Origin: Haemaphysalis longicornis
Lineage: Eukaryota; Arthropoda; Arachnida; Ixodida; Ixodidae
Length of the DNA: 64,000 nucleotides
NCBI GenBank assembly: GCA_013339765.2
Contig: CM023457.1
Coordinates: 48,257,847-48,321,846, forward strand
Direction of reading: 5' to 3'
The notes under the pieces are model-generated. The model was not told the DNA's origin, did not search any database, and saw only the letters and a program-made list of their open reading frames with translations. Of this stretch, positions 1 through 11,538 are shown one piece after another (the stretch's first letter is position 1; each line of letters opens with the position of its first letter). The position numbers and the translations under genes are program-made.

Positions 1-270
1 TACTAAAGACTTAAAGGATGTGTTGTTACCTGTGCCACTTTACCGATCAGTGTATAGATCTGTTCCTGGCCAGGACGTGTTATCTCGTGTTAAAAAGATG
101 GCCGTCCCAGCATCCGTGAAAACCTTTTTCTTTAAACTACGCACCGGTACACTTCCCGTTAAGACGTGGATGCAGTGGAAAGGCTTGTTTGTCGCTGGTC
201 CTACAACGTGCACTTTGTGCAACAAACCAGAAACTGTTGAGCACGTTTTCGCTGCCCAATGTGGCCGGTA
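1..270 (+). pseudogene. C-terminal fragment of a non-LTR retrotransposon polyprotein
   Basis: The open frame from about 20 to 271 ends in a C-x2-C-x(n)-H-x(n)-C zinc motif (CTLCNKPETVEHVF, then C). This is the pattern found at the C-terminal end of many LINE ORF2 proteins. No reverse transcriptase core is present, so this is only the tail of an element that continues to the left of the window. Near position 270 it abuts a second LINE on the opposite strand, so the junction is a composite of two insertions. The LINE clade cannot be decided from this stretch. Confidence 0.6.
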
Positions 271-963
271 GGCGAGACCTGAACGTTTGGCGTGTTGGTC
301 GCAAAAGTGAGGTTGGGTGTTGTATCCCGTGCCAGTTGGTTGGGTTTTGATTGATATAGGTTTAACGCGCCGACGCAACGCAGGCGATGAGGCGCGCCGT
401 AGTGGAGGGCTCCGGATTAATTTTGACCACCTGGGGATCTTTACCCAGTTGGTTGGGTCAAATCGTTGTATAGAGCACAGCCATGATACTGGGTGGCTTG
501 TAATAAAGCCGTGCCCTTTTTTGTGGCTTATGCGTAGCCCAAGCTGTGGTGTGGGGCGTTGAAATCTCCCACCAGGAGGTCTTGCTTGGAGATCTTGCGC
601 GCTTCATGAAGCCAGGTGTGATTTCCTTGAGGGATGCGGATGGTGGGCTGTAGACGTCAAGAATGTAAATGCTGGTTGAGAAGAGTGACTGGGGATAATT
701 TCCACAAAGATGTTGGCCTCATCTTGAGGAAGATTGTGGGTCTGAACGGGATGATTTTTCTTTACCATGACGGCCGTTCTGTTTTGGGGGATGAGAGAAT
801 GAGACGTAGTTTCGGAGGCCGGGGTTCGGAGTGTTTACCTCTTGTAGGGCGACAATGTCAGGGGGGTTTGTAGGATGTAGAGGCCAAATTGGTTTTTCTT
901 GCTGTTGCACGATCTGCAGTTCCATTGGTAGATGTTAAGGGTCGGCGTTGAGGCGGAAGTCAT
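271..963 (-). pseudogene. LINE ORF2, N-terminal APE-type endonuclease part, broken
   Basis: Read on the minus strand, ORF2 starts at an ATG at 961-963 and soon gives QWNCRSC (about 911-935), the first conserved block of APE-like LINE endonucleases. LQEVNT follows in a shifted frame near 850. GDFNAPHHSLGYA, the catalytic GDFN block, lies near 532-570. The frame is broken by small indels and by a nested SINE (346-444). Coding similarity resumes after the SINE and fades near 271. The reverse transcriptase domain is missing. The ORF lies downstream of the gag-like ORF1 of the same element, in normal LINE order. Confidence 0.75.
346..444 (-). mobile_element. 5'-truncated tRNA-type SINE (Ruka-like) nested in the LINE
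   Basis: The segment matches the 3' half of the fuller SINE copies at 33,053-33,291 and 48,865-49,074, sharing the stretch with ttaacgcgccgacgcaac and ctccggattaattttgac. It is flanked by a perfect 14-bp direct repeat, ccagttggttgggt, at 332-345 and 445-458. That is a target-site duplication, and LINE coding similarity continues on both sides. The tRNA-like head is absent, which fits 5' truncation during target-primed reverse transcription. Confidence 0.88.
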
Positions 964-1245
964 TACGAGAGACTAGATGGGGGTCTTGGGGAGAGGCTGT
1001 CGTCGTCGTATTGATGGTACTTCGCTTTTCGTCATGACGCCAGGAATTGAGTCGTGGCTGGTGTGAGGCCGAAGATTGTCTTTTCCAGTTTCAGCTGACG
1101 TGCTGTAAGTGCTTCCACTGCGGCGTGTGGTGGGGCGGTTGCTTCGGACAAGGCTTTTATAATGGTGTCCAGCAGAGTGTCGAAACGCTCATCAAACTGC
1201 TCGGGCTCCGGGGACGGGAGAGGCGGGAGAAGGGAGGGGGTTAGT

Positions 1246-2486
1246 TCACTTTTTTCTGTGGGGGCATCTAGACGTGCCTGAAATTCTTTTTGTTGCTCGG
1301 AGAATTTGTTTAGGAAGGCTGTTATGTAGGGGGATAGGGGGTGTTGTTCTGGGAGATCGTTTAGTTGTAGAGGTTGGGAGGGAGCAGTGGGAGTGGCGCG
1401 TACGGCCGCTGACTAGCTGCACCTGGGGCGTGGGGTAGTGGAAGATCCGGCACTCCAGCAGGGGGGTGCCTGGTGCCGCTGCTGCTGTTGTAGACGGGCC
1501 TGGAACTGGACAGGCTGTTGCTTTCGTGCCCGCTGGGGTGGCGGAGTATAGGAAGAGGCCTTTTGGGGCACTCTTTGCTGGCAGTGGGGTGTTGCTGATC
1601 ACAGAGTTCGCACTTTGGGAGACAGGTGGAGTATGGTGGGGGGCTAGCGGCACCACACTTGAAACAGTTTGTGGACTCGGGGTGGAGGCGTACGTCCCGG
1701 CGGGGGCCCACCTCCCCGCACCGTTCCACACTTGCGCCGCCCGTCTGTACGGGCCGCAGCGAATGAGTTCGCACCCCACTTTCACGTAGAAAGGTACTCT
1801 GGTTCCATTGAAGGTCAGATGGGCTGAAGACGTCCGGCCCAGTAGTCTTGTGTTAATTAGGTAAGGCTTATTGGCAGCAGTCAGTTCGAGTAGGGCGTCA
1901 TTGTCGATGTCTTCGGGCAGGCCGTGGATCACTCCTCGGGAAGTCCCGGGGACTTCATGTCGGCAGTGATTTCGAAGCTGGTTTGCCCGATAGTGATATT
2001 TGTAATTTGTGAGAGGATGGTGGCGATATCAGGATCTGGGGTGCCGCCGGCTACGACGATATTCTGCGCCGGTTGGTCTTGGATAGTGACCCGTTCCAGG
2101 AACTGCGCCCGGGGGAGACCACTTGAGGTGATCAAACCTTGTACGATGTCTCGCGCGGCCCAAGCTCCAACTCGCAGGCCTGTTCTTGGCCGATAGACGA
2201 TGATGTAATGCGAGTCGGGAAGGCGCGGAGATGGAATGGCGCGTGCACGCACGTGAGGCTTGGCTGCAGAGTTGTTGTTCGGCGTTGTTGGATTCTCGGC
2301 TCGCGCTTTCCGGAGAGCTTGGCGGGTTCGTGCTGCGATCACCTCGGTCCATGGGTTGGGTGGATGGATCGTCCAGCCGCTGGATTCGTCGTACTCCATG
2401 GCTGCTGGTGGTATCCCGGAGCTCGCCATTGTGGTCGGTCGGCGATGAGCCTCTGCGGGGAGGCCCGTACCATTAGGCCTGAACAC
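1246..2486 (-). pseudogene. LINE ORF1 (gag-like, zinc knuckle protein), frameshifted
   Basis: On the minus strand a start at 2,486 opens a frame of about 185 codons. Similar coding sequence continues in a second frame from about 1,932 and a third from about 1,774, so at least two frame changes are present. The C-terminal part has a cysteine-rich CFKCG...CLPKCELC...C segment typical of ORF1 nucleic-acid-binding proteins, followed by a proline/serine-rich tail. ORF1 precedes the endonuclease ORF of the same element. The product would bind element RNA, but this copy is inactive as assembled. Confidence 0.72.
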
Positions 2487-2810
2487 GAGGCCTAGCGGTG
2501 CTACCGGCTTGATCGGGGAAGTTTCTGGGCTGGAGTCACCCCCCGATGGTCTTCGGGGGTCGTATTGGTGTCCAAATGCTCCGCTGGACTTTACGGAGCC
2601 AGTGGTGAAGTTCTGTGAGTGGTCGGTTGAGACTGGCCGCTAGTTCAGCGACAAAAACGGGAGCTGAGCGCCTACGTCGCCCCCCTAGTGATGGATCGCA
2701 GAACGAAAAAAAAAAAAAAAAAAACGTGGCTAGGGCACCTCGCATACTGAACGCGCCAAAGTGAGCTCTCGTCCGCGAGCTTCGCGTAGTTGTCGTAGAC
2801 AAGCGCGAAG
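2487..2810 (-). mobile_element. Probable 5' UTR of the minus-strand LINE
   Basis: This stretch lies directly upstream of ORF1 on the minus strand. It is GC-rich and mostly open in one frame (2,536-2,802), with a 20-base A run on the + strand at about 2,706-2,725. No conserved protein domain is visible. I infer a 5' leader of the LINE from position alone, and the exact 5' boundary is not marked. Confidence 0.45.
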
Positions 2811-2871
2811 CTTGTCAGAGCTGTTACAGAAAAGTGCCAAGCTTGACCAATTTACCGTTTGACATACCTTA

Positions 2872-3068
2872 ATGGAATTCAAAAGCTTTAACGGAAGGCC
2901 TGATGCTGATTTTAATGTATCCCCTTGTTCGATGAAGAGAAAGCTCTCCGAGGTGGTTGACGATCCCGAATCCGAAGATATTTTATACGACTATTGCCGC
3001 ACCTGAGCAGCCTTCACCATCGCAAGGACCGTTTCCACATCATGTCGCCCTCAAATCACCTCTCGCAG
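2872..3068 (+). CDS. Unrecognised coding-looking first exon
   Basis: An ATG at 2,872-2,874 opens 44 codons starting MEFKSFNGRPD and containing SPCSMKRKLSEVVDD, then hits TGA at 3,004. One base added near 3,003 would let the frame run on (PEQPSPSQGPF...KSPLA) to an AG|GTAAAC donor at 3,068/3,069. Composition (acidic stretch, KRK cluster, no repeat-like signal) suggests a nuclear protein, but I do not recognise the family and could not find a following exon. The apparent one-base loss resembles the indels seen in the DCAF1 exons. It could also be a chance frame. Confidence 0.35.
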
Positions 3069-3779
3069 GTAAACTTCATCGGATCCAGTAGTCGCGTTCA
3101 AAACTTATGTGTACACCCACTTTTTGGACAAAGACTAATCAAAGCTCATTCATTAGCGATTTCTTTCGTTTATTATTATTATTATTGTTTGAGTATAGGC
3201 ATCTTCGTTCTGCGTAACCCCATGGCTTTAACGTGGCTCATGAAGTTGCCCGTTACCCTACGATATATATGCTTAACCCAATTGTTACCCTTCAGAGCAG
3301 AAAATAACTTTCTTAGTTTTATCCCTCGGATGCTGTGGAATAACATTTTACGCCCCCTCCCTGCGGCGCTGTAACGGGTTTTCCCACCTCGATACAAAAT
3401 CCTGCCGACGCCCATGAGAGCCCCTTTGTTGTGGCAAAGAAAATACGTTTGGTTGCACTTCTGTAATGAGCTTGCCTTAAACTGCTTGTTTTCACGAAAA
3501 TTTCTCAGCTAAGAGCCCCCAAAAGATGAAGTTTTGAGCAGCTTTTGAGTAAGGCTCAAACGTAACGTTTAACATTCCCGCCGTCCACCGATTGACGAGC
3601 GTCTGCCATCTACCGGTGTTAGTAAGAAACTAAACCACTACGCATCACAAATTGTGCACTTTTTTGCCAAATTAAAACAATATAACCGGCGTTAAAAAGT
3701 ACAAATTACTACTTTTGTGAAGCTTCAGATGTAGTTTTATTTGGCCAAAGCAAATTTTAAGAAAAAACAACAGCAAGGT

Positions 3780-4240
3780 ACATGCGCAGACAAGACATCA
3801 TGGCGTCGGCTCATTATACGGCGCAAATAAGCAAAAATAAAGCGACTTTCGGCGAGAGCCGACCTAAGCCGGTCGGTACTCGCTTCAACTCAAGGATACG
3901 CTTCAAGTGCGTCTTCTACAACACGTTTGACGTTTCCAGAACGTTCTTCGTGTCCCAAAGTGCGGATTTGTGTGGCCTACGCAACCGTGTACGATTCTTG
4001 CGGCTCGCTTTGGTTCGTCGGCGGTGTGAAGCACGTGGCACGGGTAGTACGCTGTGGTAGTGGTGTGGCTCGGCCAGCGAAGAAGCCGAAGTCGTGCTCG
4101 CGGTGTGAACGCGCTGCCCGGCAGTCCTTCGTCTCCAGGCCGCGGAACCGCAGGGGATTCCCTATCCCACAATCCCGGGTGAGTAGTCGACGCGACCCCC
4201 GCCAAGAAAACGTTCGGGCGACCGTCTGCTAGGAGATGTC
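3780..4240 (+). promoter_or_regulatory. CpG-rich patch, candidate promoter or 5' exon
   Basis: CpG is clearly more frequent here than in neighbouring AT-rich sequence. A good donor-like CGG|GTGAGT occurs at about 4,179-4,180. The patch could be a promoter with a non-coding first exon, perhaps for the gene downstream, but no TATA or initiator decides it. It could equally be old repeat sequence. Confidence 0.22.
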
Positions 4241-6055
4241 TGGGCGGCGCAAAATACGCGCGCCGACAATGAGCTAGGGTTAGGCGTTGCGCCGTTGGAT
4301 AAAGTTGTGTATTGCTGCTGTTTCGGCGTAGAGCGAGGCCGCCGTGACCTGTTTGATAGCGTCTCGCCGTTCTGCGTGTTCGCGAGTAACTTTTCGGGAG
4401 GCGTGCCACTCTCGAGAAGTCCCCGCAACTTCATTAAAGTTCTCAGCCGTCAGCTGACTGCCCCATTCATTCGGTTAAGCCAAAGTTTTGGACAGTGCTT
4501 CTCTTTTTTCTACTCGCCTGGTCTCCAGACTGGCCTTGGAAAGTGCCTTATTAGTTCGATAAACTTAAAAGCGATCTGCGACAGTTTTGTATTTGTATGC
4601 TGCGCGTGCAAAATGCCCTCAGGCGGGACCCGAACCTGCGCCTCAGCGAAGTGTTTTTGGAGTTGTCTTTCTGGCCAAACAATTGTTTCGTGCGACCTTT
4701 TCGAGCAATCCTAAGCCTTTCTTAGCGGTTTAAATCTTTCCGTTGGCGACGGGTGCGGGTTGTTTTTCGTATTTGCGATCTTCGGGTAGGTGTAAACTTG
4801 CTCGCACAGCTGGTGTCGAGCGGTCCAAACATCGTCCGGTTTTTTTTTGGTGGCTGCTAGATCATCTGCTGTGTTGTTACGGCGGCAGCTGGTCGGTTTT
4901 TGTTGTTTCGGCCAGGACAAATGGTTTCCTTTGGTACGTTATGTTGTTATCGCGTCTCGTATGGTTCGATGACACCGCCGGAAGGGCATGCGGCGGCCGT
5001 ATTTCAGGCAGACGAAGATGGATTGCGCAGACGATAACAACGCTTCTGTTGAGGCCGCGCAAATGATCTGTTTTGCCTATTTTTACTGGTGCCTTTTTAA
5101 AACTGTGCTTCGAAATGCGAAACAGTGCTTTGAAGTAACTTGCCCGCACTTGTCGCACCTCGTTTTCGTCTTGCTTCTAGTTGTCGAAAAATTTGACTAC
5201 CTTAGTCGCACCTCGTGATCTTGTCGGTTTCAAGGGACCTATAGAACGCATTATCGCGTCTACACTAAGGCGTAAACAGATTTGTTTACGGCCTATTTGA
5301 AAACTCCTGTACTTCAAGACGCTTGTATGCGGTGCGAAATCTTAGAGAATGACAATTTAACGACTAATGTAGGGTTTGTGGCGTTCTGGAGGGGCTGTTG
5401 AGTCGTTTGGTTTGGCTTATACCTTAGGCTTATCTTTGCTGTCTTTCTGGTGATACGACTTTCGGTGTTGTATCAGTGTGGTTGGTTGAGTCATAGCTGT
5501 TGTATCTCTGGCCTGTCATTGGTCATTGCAACAATTCAGATTAGTTAAACAACTATCAGCAGCTCGGGGGGGCATGGTTTGAGTCCCTCCATTGAAAATG
5601 ATTTTTCTGTGGATAAGGTTGCGCTGCACAATTGTGTGTTATATGTTCCAGACACGATAGGTCATGACTCGACAAAAATGGAAGTGGAAGCTAGTCTTTT
5701 TGCACTGTGAGATTCACGATGAATTCCCTTGTTCCAATTAATCCGTGTTTCACCTTTCGCACTGCCACGAACGACTTCGTGGCTGTAAAGCATTAGTTTT
5801 AACGCCAAAGTTCCCGATTCGATAGATTGTGGCAACTGTATCTTGCCTTTCAATGCCATTACGTCGGTGTTCTTGTCCCTTGGTGTGCCCTAATTAGCCT
5901 CACACGATCGAAATTGATTCAAAGCCCTTCATTGTTGCTTGCCTTAGGGGGGGAATCCTGTCGCTTTGGTTCTTAACTAGTTACTATTACCATTGCAGCA
6001 CTAATTGTTACTGCCATGGTCAACTATGCCACACTAGAGCTTATCTGTGTGCACC

Positions 6056-6186
6056 CATTTGCTTTGAACTCCACTTTATGTAAACGTTCCTTCTGCCATT
6101 ACCAACAGGTGGGCTTTTGCATTCATTTGCTTTGAACTCCACTTTATGTAAACGTTCCTTCTGTCGTTATCAACAGGTGGGCTTTG
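6056..6186. repeat. Two-copy tandem duplication, 68-bp period
   Basis: The segment catttgctttgaactcc...accaacaggtgggctt begins at 6,056 and again at 6,124 with only a few differences (ccattaccaac versus cgttatcaac). It is a recent direct duplication with no coding content. Confidence 0.9.
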
Positions 6187-7440
6187 TGGTAAAGGGACGT
6201 ATAAATAAGGGCAAATGTCTTGCTGCTGTTTATTTGCCTCCTGTTGTTTATGTGCAGTGGCTTGTAAATTCAGAATTGCTGTTCCAGAGCCGTAGCCTGT
6301 TCGTCGAAGCAAACTTACTTGTTTACCGAATACTTCCGAAGAATTGTTTTCGAGTGATCTCTATTCTGAAAGGTCACCTTGTCATCCTAATGTGTTGTCC
6401 AGTTTCCTGAATGAGCAGCCACACAGCAACCTTATTAAAAGGGGCCATAAAGACAAAGTACGTTTGGTTCACTCAAAGGACTGCTTCGTTCCCAATGACA
6501 ATGTCGCCAGCTTTAACGCTAATGCTAACCTTTAACGCCACCTTTAACGCTCATATAATGTGAAGCAGTGCCAGCCACTTTCGCCTATGACATCACAGGA
6601 ACTTGTTTGTGCAATTGGTAGCTGCTGACCAAACGGACCGCCAAGAAACATGATAGCGGAGTTGTAGAGGTGCCTTTATGCTTGGGGACAACTTTCTGTG
6701 GCAATGCAGTCAAGGCTGCAGAGCCGAACCACGTTGTTTTGAAGCGCAGCTGGTAGTAGTTCAGCAAAAATAATTTGCTGGTTGTAACCTGACCAATTTA
6801 AAAATATATAGTTCATTTTTAGTCTTGGATTCAATTGCCACTAAATTATTAGCCGGAATATACGAAAATGGGGAACACCATGTTTTCAGGGAAAAAAGAA
6901 AAAAAAAAAGCATGGTGCCCTTGTCGATGGCAGTTTCCTTTCCCTCTGGTAGCTCGCTACTTCATTCATTGTATAGGATTTTCAAGAAGCTTGCAAACCA
7001 AAAGCTGTCAAAACAAACGAAGCAAGCGGCCCGCAGAGTGTTTGCCCAAGTGAGACTGTGATGCAACCGGGACTCTCCGTCGTTTCCGCATTTTGTTCAA
7101 TTAGCCAGCTTGCTGATGGGCTGTTCAAGGCAGAGGTTCTGGGTGGTGCGCTGAAGTCCCCTGAAGTTGTCGAGTCAAATCGTTGGCTTGTTCAGATGAA
7201 CAAGTGAGGCGTAGGGAAGTAGACGCCAATATGCCTGCATGCTTGGTGGTCGTGGTTGAGCACACGCAACTACGGAGCTCATGCGAAGAAATGAACTGTA
7301 GCAAATGTGTATCTGTCGCACTGATACTGAAAATGAAACCAGTTTGCGGGGAACTACTTAGGCGCAATAACACAAAGCCGTTGGCACCCCTCCTGCTCCA
7401 TAGCTTTCTCTCCATTGCCGCAAGAAAGTTCCCCCAAGTA

Positions 7441-8097
7441 CCGTAATTACCCGATTATTAACGCGCACTCGATTTTTTCCAGGCGAAAAACGAAAAAAAC
7501 TTCACCTCCGTTTGTAACACGCAAGGAACTTTGTGAGCAAGAAAAACGAACGCGAAAGAACAGGCGATTTATTCCCAGAAGTAATCTCACTCCTCGTTGC
7601 TCTCCGAGAGCTCTTCGTCGCTCTCCGCTGACCGCAACATCTCGTCATTGCTGCCGTCAAGCGCGTTCGCCATGCCACACTTCTGAACGAACGTTCAACC
7701 ATGTTCCATGGGATCGTGGCCCACGCCTCGCATGCCCATCCCGCGAGCTTCTCCAGAGGCATATGCTTCAGCCAACCGCTCGTTGTGAACGCGTGGGAGC
7801 CGCTTGTAAGCTGCGGAAGCGGCCACCTTTGTTGCCGCTGCTGCCATTGCTGTTGTCAAGCGTGCAAGTGGAATAATTTGACGATTTTGTGAACGCCGAA
7901 AGAAAAGCCTCAGCGCCTAGATCTGAAAAATTGTTGCTAAAAGCTTTGGGCGCCATCTTGAGATGGCGATGGCGATGGGTGGAACAAAATTTCAGCTGTT
8001 TTGGCAGTTTCGGTCTTGTATCCGATTCTAACGCGCATGCGATATTTCGGCCTATTTTTGCGGAAAAAAGGTGCGCGTTAGAATTGGGTAAGTACGG
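7441..8097 (-). mobile_element. pogo-like DNA element with transposase remnant
   Basis: Terminal inverted repeats begin ccgtaattacccgatt on the left and, reverse-complemented, ccgtacttacccaatt on the right, sharing a following taacgcgcac block. Both ends are flanked by TA (7,439-7,440 and 8,098-8,099). Inside, the minus strand at 7,502-7,762 encodes KLAGWACEAWATIPWNMVERSF, which resembles the C-terminal region of pogo/Tigger transposases (WxxxAWxxIP...SF). The DDE core is missing, so this is a non-autonomous deletion derivative of about 657 bp. Confidence 0.75.
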
Positions 8098-8221
8098 TAT
8101 TGTTCCGTTCATAACAGTTGAATGGTAATGTGCAGTTAACACTAACTGCTTTTTAGTGTTCCCTCTATTATGCTGCTGTGGGCGTTGGGTATTGCAAAAT
8201 TTGAAAGATGGACGATTTGAT

Positions 8222-8250
8222 TTTTGTGTGTGTGTGTGTGTGTGTCTGTG
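8222..8250. repeat. (GT)n microsatellite
   Basis: A simple gtgtgtgtgt run sits at the left edge of a dispersed repeat copy (8,256-8,550). Confidence 0.85.
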
Positions 8251-8255
8251 AAAGC

Positions 8256-8550
8256 AATGTACACCCGGCGGCACAATAAGCCGGGGCACGCGAATGCGTG
8301 GCAAAATGCATTGCCGCGCCATCTGACATTGCACTTCTGGGGTCGAGACATCGATGTGCGCGTGTGTGTCCAACCCCCATGTACTACCCCGTCTTTCCCT
8401 TCGCTTCGAGCGGCAAAGCTGATAGCATTGCGTGCTTGGCACTAGGAGTCACTTTTTATGCCCAACACATCTCGCTGGCACATGCATCGGTGGCGGTCGG
8501 CGAGGTGAAGCCGGCTTTGCTTTATCTGCCTGGCTCTGACGACGGACGCA
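8256..8550 (+). repeat. Dispersed repeat, copy 1 of an inverted pair
   Basis: The stretch with gccatctgacattgcacttc and aaagctgatagcattgcgtg has a diverged reverse-complement partner at 10,225-10,532. Similarity runs over about 300 bp with small indels. The family is not recognised. Confidence 0.65.
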
Positions 8551-8652
8551 TTGCAATGAGATTTTGATGTCTTAGTTTTAAGAGCAATACCGCTTGTTTG
8601 ACTAAAATAGAAATTTTAGTGAGATTTATTATATGCTTTTGAGGTTTCATCA

Positions 8653-9760
8653 TTGAGTAACCATCCTTTCAAACATGTCCGCAACGATACATCCCCAACC
8701 CAGCTCTTTTCAAATCGTCCATCTGTTTCTTCGCCCTTCTCACTGAGGGTGAGAGAGGAAGCTTCAGGTCTTTCCGTTGGGTTTTTAGATGCATGCGCAT
8801 CATCACTTATTGATATTTTTCCACCATGGCAGCTTCAGGTTGTATCATGTGACTTATCATTTATGAAAAGGGATAAATACAGGGTTCCCAGAACTGCATT
8901 TCTGCAGCACTTCTTGTCCCTGCAGGATAAACATAAATGTGCCGAATTTTGCAGTGGTGCCTCGAAAACCTCAACTATGGTGTCATGGGCCACTCATGGC
9001 CCTAACTTTAATTCTTGCAGAACCATGAGCGTGCACACCACTATCTTCTCAGCAGAAGCATACTTCATTTTACTCATCGTACAGCACATTCTTAAAAAAA
9101 CAAATTCCTAAGTCCGTCATCTTTACAGACTCTCCGAGCGTTGTGCTTGCATTGTCATCAGGCAGACCCAGAAAAAACCACATTGTCAATCTAGTTTATA
9201 ATGCCATAATGTCTGTATATGCTCAAAGTTTTCAACTTTTCCTGTGCTTGGTTCCAGGCCATGCTGGGATCGCAGGTAACGAGACGGCAACTTACAATAC
9301 AGTAGACGCAACAATACCCTACACTGACGTCAAGCCACACATAAGACAACACCTTCGCAAAACATGGCAAGCCGACTGGAGTACACAGACAGACAACAAG
9401 TTACACATAATAAAACCCCACTTAGGACGATACACTACTCACTCAACAGATTCATTGAAGTCGCCCTCGCTAGATTACGGATAGGCCACAGACACGCGAC
9501 ACACTCCCATCTGCTCACTGGATCTCCGAGACCCTTGTGTAGCAGGTGTGGGGAGGGCCTATCCGTAATTCACATTCTAATTACATGCAAATCACTCCAC
9601 ACAACAAAACGCAAACACTTCCCGCAACTAACAGACAACACATCCCACTACACCCAGCACTGTTTTTAGCGGATGATCCCGTGATTCCTCTACAGCGCAC
9701 TTTTAAGTTTTTTAGCGAAATCAAATTTTTACACCTCATTTCCTATCACGCGTAGTTCTT
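8653..9760 (+). pseudogene. 3' end of LINE ORF2 with RNase H domain, broken
   Basis: The first frame (8,653-9,111) carries the start of an RNase H fold: FCSGASKTSTMVSWA, where the first catalytic Asp is expected but Gly is seen, then FSAEAY. After a frame change near 9,110 come FTDSPSVVLAL (with catalytic Asp) and LVPGHAGIAGNETA. A second frame change near 9,480 leads to a C-x2-C zinc motif (LCSRCGEGLSVIH...C). This order matches ORF2 of RNase H-bearing LINEs (I/R1-like group). The missing Asp and two frame breaks mark it as inactive. The 5' part is truncated. Confidence 0.85.
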
Positions 9761-11538
9761 TATACCTAATTTCATACCACGGATAACCACAACCTGGCCT
9801 TCTAATTGTCTTTGACTGATTTTAATTGTGTTCTTGTTGAGCAATTTTAGTGTTTGTCTCCTCTCGTATGCAACCACCGTGTTGGCGCTCTTTGCCCCAG
9901 TCGGCCTTGCGCCATTAGAACTCAACCATCATCATCAGAAATTTTAGTGTCTGTGTCAATCAATTCAGCAAGTACTGCCACCTATTTATTTTCGTTCTTT
10001 TTTCTTGTAAAACCCACGACTGTGCCAATCTCTGCTCAAGTTTTGGCTCCGTCAATACCTGTTTTAGTGCGTGTAGAAGGCGATCTCTCGTCACACTTCA
10101 TTCAAATAAACTATTTGTCGCCTCAATTCCTTCCCGTTCTGGTGTGCTCATTTTTAATCGACCAACTGCATGTTTTAGGCGAATTACGAAGATGGGCTGG
10201 AGTATTTGTGGCACAAGTTCATCACTGAGACAGGCAAGATATGTTATCTGTCAGATCGGGGCAGAGCTAGCAACGCACACTTCACTCTCGCCGTTCACTG
10301 CTGGACCGCGTGCGAGCGAGGCATGTTGGCAAAGAAAGTGACCCCTATTGCCAAACGCTAAGTGTGATCAGCTTCGCCGCTTCAAGTAAAGGAAAAGACA
10401 GGATAGCGAGTGTGGTTGGATGCGCACATGGTTGTCTCGACACCAGAAGTGCAATGCCAGATGGTGCGGCGATGTGTTTTGCCACACGCTCGTGTGTTCT
10501 GGCTCATTTTGCCACTGGGTGTGCATCATGAATTTCAGTGAGTTGCCAAAGGCTAGGCCTTCCAAATAAAACAAGGTTGTATTTTTTCTTCATGGTCCGT
10601 TTAAGCCTTGTCACAATTCGGAGGGCGAGTTTTGTGAAGGACAGCTGGAGAGGCATATGAGAATTCCGCAATCAAGTTATTTCTTGTTTCAAAAGATGTT
10701 GTACAGCTTTCCTTGTTAAGGAATATTGCTTCTGCCACCATATACTGTCCTTAGCGTAATAATCTTGAACCTAACTTACTCTTCGGCTGCGTTGTTGTGT
10801 CATTAGTGCTTTCCGAGAAGGTAGGTAGCATTCTTAATGCACGTGGCTGACTTTTTTTTTTTTTTTTTTACATTTTGGAGGAGACCAGTTTCAGTTCCCC
10901 TTGCCTAGACATTGCTATAGACCTCTTCCCCACATTGTCTACACTATTGCGTAGGTGCGTCTAATTACTCCCCGTCATTTCAAGGGTACCCTTTTCGTGA
11001 CCAACAACGAAGGAGAGAGCAGTATATGTGCACAGTCTTTGGCGCCTTCAGCAAAAAGGACTCCTATTTTTGGAGAGGGGGCTGCGTGATGCCCTTGAGA
11101 ATCGGGCAGCCCCTTGTGTATGCGTCTCCAAAGGCATGTTTTGTGATACAGGCCCGCACTGTGCCTGAGTTTTTTATTTTCAAAAGGTGATAAGGGCAAG
11201 TGTGTTGAATGCGTCTCCTCATAACACTAAAAAAAAAGCTTAGAAATGTGACTTTACGGGTATACTACAACCACTTCGTGTGGTTTTTGCGAACCATCGA
11301 CTTCAATTTTGCGCGTTCTGGTTCTTATTTTTATGTCAGCGTTTCGTTTGTCCATGACAGAACATAAGTGTGCATTCCCCTGTTTCTTTTGGCGTAAGCC
11401 GAGTTCAAGTCTAGCGCGCGTTTCGTCCTTTCTTTAGCTTCGTCCCGTGTAATGTTCGCTAGCGCCACGAATTTCTTGGGTGCCCTTTTGTTTACTTGTC
11501 CCCTTTTGTGGCATGCAACGCAGTGTCCAGTGGCTTAG
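9761..11538. other. Intergenic stretch before DCAF1
   Basis: Apart from the inverted repeat copy at 10,225-10,532 and a T run near 10,852-10,869, nothing is recognised. The last 150 bases before 11,539 are presumably promoter and 5' UTR of DCAF1, but no clear TATA box or initiator is visible. Confidence 0.45.
10225..10532 (-). repeat. Dispersed repeat, copy 2 of an inverted pair
   Basis: Read on the minus strand it aligns with 8,256-8,550. Shared blocks include gtggcaaaa...gcc..catctg.cattgcacttctgg and aagctgat, with scattered substitutions and indels. The two copies are about 1.7 kb apart in opposite orientation. Confidence 0.65.

Larger units (their letters stand above)
3069..7440. other. 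Intergenic stretch without recognisable genes
   Basis: No domain-bearing frame was found on either strand. It holds a CpG-rich patch (about 3,780-4,240) and a 68-bp tandem duplication (6,056-6,186). The remaining open frames are short, lack conserved motifs and show no paired splice signals that I could trust. Confidence 0.5.

Noticed and set aside
1466..2495. Plus-strand frames opposite the LINE gag ORF
   Set aside because: The minus-strand zinc-knuckle ORF explains this sequence.
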